Assembly (NCBI RefSeq): GCF_000614185.1
Contig: NZ_BAKM01000023.1
Coordinates: forward strand, 32,054-96,053
DNA length: 64,000 bases
From: Phocaeicola sartorii JCM 17136 = DSM 21941
GTDB lineage: Bacteria; Bacteroidota; Bacteroidia; Bacteroidales; Bacteroidaceae
Direction: 5' to 3'
This document shows, in pieces, positions 58,564 to 64,000 of this stretch. The notes under the pieces were generated by a model. The model was not told the DNA's origin. It ran no database searches and saw only the letters and a list, made by a program, of their open reading frames with translations. Position numbers and translations under genes: made by a program. Numbering within the stretch: the stretch's first letter is position 1; every line of letters begins with the position of its first letter.

Positions 58564-59034
58564 ATGAAAAGAATACTTTTTGTCTGCCTCGGAAACATTT
58601 GCAGGTCTTCTTCGGCAGAAGAAATAATGCGTACCCTTATCAAGAAAAAAGGATTGGAACACGAGATAGAGGTGGATTCTGCCGGAATTCTGAGTTATCA
58701 CAAAGGGGAATTGCCCGACAGCCGTATGCGGATGCACGCTTCCCGCCGCGGTTACCATCTGACCCATCGTTCCCGTCCTGTCTGCACGGAGGATTTCTAT
58801 CATTTTGATAGGATCATCGGCATGGACGACCGCAATATAGAAGACTTGATGGAACGTGCCCCCGATCTGGAAACGGAAAAGAAAATCCATCGCATGACGG
58901 ACTATTGCCGTACCAAGGTGGCAGACTATGTCCCCGACCCTTACTATGGCGGTGCGCAAGGGTTCGAGAACGTGCTTGATATACTGGAAGATGCCTGTGC
59001 AGGCTTGCTTACTTCCTTAGTTCCGGATAACTGA
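58564..59034 (+). CDS. Low-molecular-weight protein tyrosine phosphatase
   Basis: Dephosphorylates phosphotyrosine through a cysteinyl-phosphate. 156 residues, intact. The P-loop CLGNICRS (C8 to R14, the C-x5-R-S signature) is at the N-terminus, and the general-acid Asp is in VPDPYYGG near residue 122. Bacterial members often control exopolysaccharide export or signalling. No tyrosine-kinase gene is nearby. Its last 26 bases overlap the 3' end of the convergent HD-domain gene. Confidence 0.95.
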   Translation: MKRILFVCLGNICRSSSAEEIMRTLIKKKGLEHEIEVDSAGILSYHKGELPDSRMRMHASRRGYHLTHRSRPVCTEDFYHFDRIIGMDDRNIEDLMERAPDLETEKKIHRMTDYCRTKVADYVPDPYYGGAQGFENVLDILEDACAGLLTSLVPDN

Positions 59035-61066
59035 TACGGGTGTGATACATCGTTTTCAGCTTTTCTTTAAACAGCGCTTTCACGGTTGCTATATCCTTGA
59101 ACGTGATGGGACATTCTTTGAAATACCCTTCAGATACCTGTGTGTCAATAATCTTGTCTACCAGTGTGCTGATGCTTTCTTCCGTGTACTCCGGCAGGCT
59201 GCGTGAAGCCGCTTCTACAGAGTCCGCCATCATCAGAATGGCCTGTTCCTTGGTGAACGGGTTCGGACCGGGGTAGCGGAACTTCTCTTGATCCACTTCT
59301 TCGTCAGGATGTTCATTCTTGTACGAGATGTAGAAATACTTTGTCAGTCCCCGTCCATGGTGGGTACTGATAAAGTCTTTGATTACTTTGGGCAGATTAT
59401 GCTTCTCCGCCAGTTTCAGCCCGTCGGTAATATGACTGATGATAACCTGGGCGCTTTGTTCATAACTTAAACTTTTGTGCGGGTTGACTCCCGACTGATT
59501 CTCTGTAAAGAAAGCCGGATTCACCATTTTGCCGATATCATGATATAACGCTCCTGTACGTACCAGCTGGCTTTTGCCTCCAATTTTGTTTGCCGCCGCG
59601 GCAGCCAGATTGGCCATCTGCAATGAGTGCTGGAAAGTGCCCGGAGCCACCTCGGACATTTCCCGAAGCAAACTGTTGTTGATATTTGACAATTCCACCA
59701 AAGTCACATCCGAAGTGAAGCCGAACGTCTTCTCCAGAAGGAATAGCAACGGATAGGCAAACAGCAGCAGAATGCCGTTGATCATAAAATAGATGTACAT
59801 GCGCGTATTCAGTTTGGTCAAATCATCTTCGTGAATCAACTCGAAAGCGAAATACAGTAAGGCGTAACTGATAAATACAACCAAAGCTGTCCGTAGCAAT
59901 TGCGACCGTTGGGACAATTCTCTCAAACTATAGACCGCCACCATTCCTGCCACTACCTGCAACAATATAAATTCATGCGGGAAACGCAGTGTGATAGAGC
60001 AAAGCAAAATAATGGTGACATGTGCCATGAATGCCGTCCGTGAGTCGAGGAAAACACGCACGATGATCGGAATCATGGCAAACGGAACCACGTAAATACT
60101 TGACAAGTTCTGTTCCACCATAACGGAAGACAGGACAGGGAAGAACACAATCAGTGCAAACAGCAGGGTGAGTGTTCCTTTCCGTTCATAATAATCTGCC
60201 CGGAACAGCTCCAGATAGGCCATGAAGCAGAACAGGAAGATACCGACATACAGCAGTTGTCCGGCCAGTGTCAGTCTTTTCTCTTGTACCGAGTCGCTTC
60301 GTTTTTCCCATTCCTTGCGCAAGGATTCCAAGATGTTGTAAGTCTGCTCATCAACAATTTCCCCACGGTCAATGATCTTTTGTCCGTTCATCACAAAGCC
60401 GTTTGCCCATGAAATATTGGAAAGCAGATCCTTTTGCGCCGCTTCGGACTTCTCTTCATCGTAAACCAGATTAGGTGTAATGTAATCATTCAGATTACAT
60501 TGTTGCAATATGTTCTTTTTATAGTGGGCGGTATCCGCGTTCAGCAAATATTCATACGCCTCCTTCACGGTGTACAGCTGATCGATAAAACGGCTTGTCG
60601 CTACATTCTTGTCTACCAGTCGTATGGCGGTGATACTGTCTTCCTCCATACGCTTCAAGTCATTTCCGGCAATGATCCCGTTATCGTACAGTGCCTTTAA
60701 TGTGCGTTCAATATAGCGCACATAGTCCGTGCCCGGCAATGAATGGCGTAGCGTCTTGTTGTAGTCCTCTCTCAGTTTGGAAAGGACATTTTTCTCGGCT
60801 TCCTTGTCTATCTGGAAATAAGGCTGATAGTCCGCCAGGATGCTGTCTTGTTCCTTTTGTACTTGTATGTCGTTTTTGTAAATCGGGAAATCAAATGATG
60901 CCTGTAACAGTCCGTATTTCCAAGGCTTGCTTATATCAAATTGATAGTTGAACTTCCCTTCATTGGGTAAAAAATAGACTATCACTGATACGGTTGCAAT
61001 GAAAATAAGGCTTTTATAAATCAAATTTTTATATGAAAACCGTTTGCTGGTCTTGAAACTTCTCAT
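59009..61066 (-). CDS. 7TM-HD family phosphohydrolase (PgpH-like)
   Basis: Membrane protein with an extracytoplasmic 7TMR-HDED domain, about seven membrane helices and a cytoplasmic HD domain. Relatives degrade c-di-AMP. The start [10 protein letters not shown] at 61066 is chosen because upstream in-frame sequence overlaps the gltX control region. 685 residues. One N-terminal membrane helix ([21 protein letters not shown]) is followed by about 250 periplasmic residues and a block of helices. The HD domain carries [18 protein letters not shown] and the His-Asp pair in [16 protein letters not shown], with later THHG. Intact, convergent with the phosphatase gene and divergent from gltX. Confidence 0.9.
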   Translation of the reverse strand: MRSFKTSKRFSYKNLIYKSLIFIATVSVIVYFLPNEGKFNYQFDISKPWKYGLLQASFDFPIYKNDIQVQKEQDSILADYQPYFQIDKEAEKNVLSKLREDYNKTLRHSLPGTDYVRYIERTLKALYDNGIIAGNDLKRMEEDSITAIRLVDKNVATSRFIDQLYTVKEAYEYLLNADTAHYKKNILQQCNLNDYITPNLVYDEEKSEAAQKDLLSNISWANGFVMNGQKIIDRGEIVDEQTYNILESLRKEWEKRSDSVQEKRLTLAGQLLYVGIFLFCFMAYLELFRADYYERKGTLTLLFALIVFFPVLSSVMVEQNLSSIYVVPFAMIPIIVRVFLDSRTAFMAHVTIILLCSITLRFPHEFILLQVVAGMVAVYSLRELSQRSQLLRTALVVFISYALLYFAFELIHEDDLTKLNTRMYIYFMINGILLLFAYPLLFLLEKTFGFTSDVTLVELSNINNSLLREMSEVAPGTFQHSLQMANLAAAAANKIGGKSQLVRTGALYHDIGKMVNPAFFTENQSGVNPHKSLSYEQSAQVIISHITDGLKLAEKHNLPKVIKDFISTHHGRGLTKYFYISYKNEHPDEEVDQEKFRYPGPNPFTKEQAILMMADSVEAASRSLPEYTEESISTLVDKIIDTQVSEGYFKECPITFKDIATVKALFKEKLKTMYHTRISYPELRK

Positions 61067-61116
61067 AATCGTAGTATTTTTGCGCGCAAAATACGAAAAA
61101 ATCGGGAAATTTAGAT

Positions 61117-61124
61117 TAATTTTG
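61117..61124 (+). promoter_or_regulatory. Candidate -7 box of gltX
   Basis: TAATTTTG fits TAnnTTTG, 24 bases before the ATG at 61149. The -33 position is poor. Confidence 0.5.
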
Positions 61125-61148
61125 CAGCGTATTTTATATAAAACAACA

Positions 61149-62666
61149 ATGTCAGAAAGAAAAGTAAGAGTTCGTTTTGCTCCGAGCCCGACGGGAGCGT
61201 TGCATATCGGCGGTGTGCGCACAGCCTTGTATAACTATCTGTTTGCTCGCCAGCATGGTGGAGATTTAATTTTCCGTATAGAAGATACCGACTCAAATCG
61301 CTTTGTTCCGGGTGCGGAAGAATATATCATAGAGTCGTTTAAGTGGTTGGGAATAAACTTCGATGAGGGAGTCAGCTTTGGTGGTAACTACGGTCCCTAC
61401 CGTCAGTCTGAACGTCGTGATATTTATAAGAAGTATGTACAGGTGTTGCTGGACAGAGGTAAGGCGTATATTGCTTTCGATACTCCGGCGGAACTGGATG
61501 CCAAGCGTCAGGAAATCTCTAATTTCCAGTACGATGCTTCTACCCGTATGTCTATGCGCAACTCTTTGACGCTGTCAAAAGAAGAAGTGGATGCACTGAT
61601 TGCCGATGGAAAGCAATATGTGGTACGTTTCAAGATTGAACCGGATGAGGATGTACACGTACATGATATTATCCGTGGCGAGGTGGTGATCAATTCTTCC
61701 ATTTTGGATGATAAAGTTTTATATAAATCGGCGGATGAACTGCCTACTTACCATCTGGCAAACATTGTGGACGACCATCTGATGGAGGTTTCCCATGTAA
61801 TCCGTGGTGAGGAATGGTTGCCTTCCGCTCCGTTGCATGTCCTGCTGTACCGGGCTTTCGGCTGGGCAGACACCATGCCTCAGTTCGCACACCTTCCATT
61901 GTTGTTGAAACCGGATGGAAACGGTAAACTGAGCAAGCGTGACGGTGACCGTCTTGGCTTCCCCGTGTTCCCGTTGGAATGGCATGATCCCAAGACTGGT
62001 GAGGTTTCTTCAGGTTATCGTGAATCAGGCTACCTGCCCGAGGCGGTTATCAATTTCCTTGCCCTGCTGGGATGGAATCCGGGCAATGACCAGGAACTGA
62101 TGTCCATGGATGAACTGGTGAAGCTTTTTGATCTGCATCGTTGCAGCAAAGCCGGAGCGAAATTCGACTTTGAGAAGGGAAAATGGTTTAACCATGAATA
62201 TATATTGAAGAAAAGCAATGAGGACGTGGCCGGGCTTTTCATGCCGCTCTTGAAAGAACATGGCATTGAGGCTCCTATGGATAAAGTGGTGACCGTGGTA
62301 GGTTTGATGAAAGATCGTGTAAGTTTTATCAAGGATTTGTGGGAAACTTGCAAATTCTTCTTTGTCGCTCCTACGGAATATGATGAGAAGACCCGCAAGA
62401 AACGTTGGAAAGAAGATTCTCCTGAACGTATGCTGGAACTGGCGGACGTATTGGAAGCTTTGGATGACTTCTCACTGGAGAATCAGGAAGCCGTGGTCAT
62501 GAAATGGATCGAAGATAAAGGGTATCACTTGGGTAATATTATGAACGCTTTCCGTTTGACGCTGGTAGGCGAGGGGAAAGGCCCGCACATGTTTGATATT
62601 TCAGCCGTTTTAGGGAAAGAGGAAACATTGCGACGCATCCGTCGGGCTGTGGAAGTGCTCAAGTAA
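61149..62666 (+). CDS. gltX: Glutamyl-tRNA synthetase
   Basis: Charges tRNA-Glu with glutamate. 505 residues from [16 protein letters not shown], the standard start for the family; in-frame codons upstream of 61149 lie in the divergent control region. Class I motifs: HIGH variant in [11 protein letters not shown] (residues 12-22) and KMSKS variant KLSKRDGD (about residues 260-267). [11 protein letters not shown] binds ATP/glutamate. It ends with the helical anticodon-binding domain. Intact and followed 12 nt later by the Kdo transferase gene. Confidence 0.97.
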   Translation: MSERKVRVRFAPSPTGALHIGGVRTALYNYLFARQHGGDLIFRIEDTDSNRFVPGAEEYIIESFKWLGINFDEGVSFGGNYGPYRQSERRDIYKKYVQVLLDRGKAYIAFDTPAELDAKRQEISNFQYDASTRMSMRNSLTLSKEEVDALIADGKQYVVRFKIEPDEDVHVHDIIRGEVVINSSILDDKVLYKSADELPTYHLANIVDDHLMEVSHVIRGEEWLPSAPLHVLLYRAFGWADTMPQFAHLPLLLKPDGNGKLSKRDGDRLGFPVFPLEWHDPKTGEVSSGYRESGYLPEAVINFLALLGWNPGNDQELMSMDELVKLFDLHRCSKAGAKFDFEKGKWFNHEYILKKSNEDVAGLFMPLLKEHGIEAPMDKVVTVVGLMKDRVSFIKDLWETCKFFFVAPTEYDEKTRKKRWKEDSPERMLELADVLEALDDFSLENQEAVVMKWIEDKGYHLGNIMNAFRLTLVGEGKGPHMFDISAVLGKEETLRRIRRAVEVLK

Positions 62667-62678
62667 TAGCCGGTAGTC

Positions 62679-63899
62679 ATGATTTATAACCTAGTCATCT
62701 ATATTTATCTATTCGGAGTGAAGGTAGCCGGCCTGTTCAGTGCCAAGCCCGCCAAAATGGTGAAAGGTCACCGGGAGGTCTTTGACGCCCTGCGTGACAA
62801 GATAGACCGGAATGCCCGTTATATCTGGTTTCATGCGGCCTCGTTGGGTGAGTTCGAACAGGGGCGTCCTTTGATAGAACGCATCCGTAAGGAATACCCC
62901 GGATATAAAATATTGCAGACTTTCTTTTCTCCCTCGGGGTATGAGGTGAGAAAGAACTATCAGGGGGCGGACTTGGTCTGTTATCTGCCTTTCGACACGC
63001 CGCGCAATGTGCGCCGGTTTGTGGAGCTGGCCAATCCCTGTATGGCATTTTTTATCAAGTACGAATTCTGGCAGAACTACTTGAATGAGTTGCATCGGAG
63101 GGGTATCCCTGCTTATAGTGTGTCTTCCATATTCCGTCCCGACCAGATATTCTTCCGTTGGTATGGAAAGAAATACAGTGAGGTGCTGAAAACTTTCGCC
63201 CATCTGTTTGTACAGAATGAAGTATCGAAGGAGCTGCTGTCAAAGATAGGCGTGACCGATGTGACTGTAGTGGGCGACACCCGTTTTGACCGTGTGCTGG
63301 ATATCTGCCATCAGGCAAAGCAGCTTCCGCTGGTAGAGAAATTCAAGGGGGAGGCATTGACATTTGTCGCAGGCAGCTCGTGGGGGCCGGACGAGGATAT
63401 CTTTATCAAGTACTTCAATGAGCATCCTGGAATGAAGCTGGTTATTGCCCCGCACGTGGTGAGCGACAGCCACTTGAAGGAGATTATGGACAAAATGAAA
63501 CGTTCGTGCATCCGCTATACTGAGGCTACAGAGGAGAATGTGGCACAGGCCGATTGTCTGATCATCGACTGTTACGGACTGCTGTCATCCATTTATCGGT
63601 ATGGTGAGATTTCGTACATCGGTGGTGGCTTCGGAGTGGGAATCCATAATGTGCTGGAGGCGGCCGTATATGGCATTCCTGTGATATTCGGGCCTAATAA
63701 TAAGAAATTCCGTGAAGCGCAACATTTGTTGGAGAAGAAAGGCGGTTTCGAAGTGACCGGGTATGATGACTTCAGCCGGTTGATGGATCAGTTCCTGTCG
63801 GATGAGACTTGCTTGAAACAAGCGGGGAAAGCTGCCGGAGATTATGTGAACCATCATGCCGGAGCATTGGAGAAGATAATGAAAGACATTCCTTTCTGA
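62679..63899 (+). CDS. waaA: 3-deoxy-D-manno-octulosonic acid transferase
   Basis: Adds Kdo from CMP-Kdo to lipid A precursor on the cytoplasmic face of the inner membrane (GT30 family). 406 residues, intact. An N-terminal anchor helix (VIYIYLFGVKVAGLFS) precedes the GT-B fold. WFHAASLGEFEQGRPL near residue 50 contains the catalytic Glu. FFSPSGYEVRKNY, FFIKYEFWQNYL, VGDTRFDRV and GGGFGVGIHNVLEAAVYGIPVIFGPN are typical family blocks, the last binding the nucleotide. It shares a transcript with gltX and is closed by a terminator. Confidence 0.96.
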   Translation: MIYNLVIYIYLFGVKVAGLFSAKPAKMVKGHREVFDALRDKIDRNARYIWFHAASLGEFEQGRPLIERIRKEYPGYKILQTFFSPSGYEVRKNYQGADLVCYLPFDTPRNVRRFVELANPCMAFFIKYEFWQNYLNELHRRGIPAYSVSSIFRPDQIFFRWYGKKYSEVLKTFAHLFVQNEVSKELLSKIGVTDVTVVGDTRFDRVLDICHQAKQLPLVEKFKGEALTFVAGSSWGPDEDIFIKYFNEHPGMKLVIAPHVVSDSHLKEIMDKMKRSCIRYTEATEENVAQADCLIIDCYGLLSSIYRYGEISYIGGGFGVGIHNVLEAAVYGIPVIFGPNNKKFREAQHLLEKKGGFEVTGYDDFSRLMDQFLSDETCLKQAGKAAGDYVNHHAGALEKIMKDIPF

Positions 63900-63926
63900 T
63901 TGTGTCAGCGTGATTTGAACATATAA

Positions 63927-63966
63927 AACAGGTTATAGAGTAAAGTCTTCTTTATAACCTGTTTTT
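63927..63966 (+). terminator. Terminator after the Kdo transferase gene
   Basis: AAACAGGTTATA (63927-63938) pairs with TATAACCTGTTT (63953-63964), followed by TTTTATAT. Confidence 0.92.
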
Positions 63967-64000
63967 TATATATCCAATTGGAAAAACTATCATTCTGTCA

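Noticed and set aside
1..64000. CRISPR arrays, rRNA genes and riboswitches
   Set aside because: No regularly spaced repeats, no rRNA-like sequence and no recognisable riboswitch core were seen; the cobalamin adenosyltransferase gene has no cobalamin riboswitch ahead of it.

Overview
The window is a stretch of a Bacteroidales chromosome, most likely Bacteroides or Phocaeicola. The signs are SusC/SusD pairs, a membrane-spanning hybrid two-component regulator (HTCS) and relatives, PorT-type outer-membrane barrels, lipoprotein signals, and promoters of the Bacteroides TAnnTTTG (-7) type, some with a TTG/TTTG -33 box. Species assignment is inference.

Layout. 1-3.0 kb: end of an SRPBCC-like gene, argH, an aldo/keto reductase and a tRNA-Gly(GCC)/tRNA-Leu(UAA) pair with its own promoter and terminator. 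3.4-29.1 kb: a large polysaccharide-utilisation region with an HTCS, a GH28 pectinase, an acetyl-esterase-like hydrolase, the scar of a lost gene, SusC1/SusD1, a kinase-less sensor-AraC regulator, SusC2/SusD2, a GH115 alpha-glucuronidase and a GH2 enzyme. The enzymes suggest pectin and/or glucuronoxylan-type plant glycans. 29.3-34.6 kb: a TonB receptor, DUF4374 lipoprotein and PepSY membrane protein, arranged like the XusABC xenosiderophore system. 34.6-37.9 kb: CorA transporter, AhpC and a LacI-family regulator.

38.0-52.9 kb is more A-rich and looks like an acquired island. It has an intact HTCS whose histidine-kinase motifs are destroyed (His to Tyr in the H-box, no N or G boxes). Facing it is a six-gene operon: TonB receptor, beta-helix lipoprotein, heparinase II/III-type lyase, GH88, GH2 beta-glucuronidase and an internally deleted sulfatase. 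Together they look like a non-canonical, SusD-less system for a uronic-acid-rich, possibly sulfated polysaccharide, and this is the most interesting part of the window. A GC-rich phage-like gene scar lies just beyond it.

53-64 kb is housekeeping: a methyltransferase-like protein, cobalamin adenosyltransferase, DUF2795 protein, an outer-membrane barrel, PriA, a PHP-domain hydrolase, low-molecular-weight tyrosine phosphatase, 7TM-HD phosphohydrolase, GltX and Kdo transferase.

Caution: I find 15 reading-frame breaks in 11 genes, including the replication gene priA. Every one is repaired by adding a single base, and each fits loss of one copy of a doubled or repeated base. This looks more like consensus error than real decay. 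I therefore annotate those genes over their full reconstructed span.
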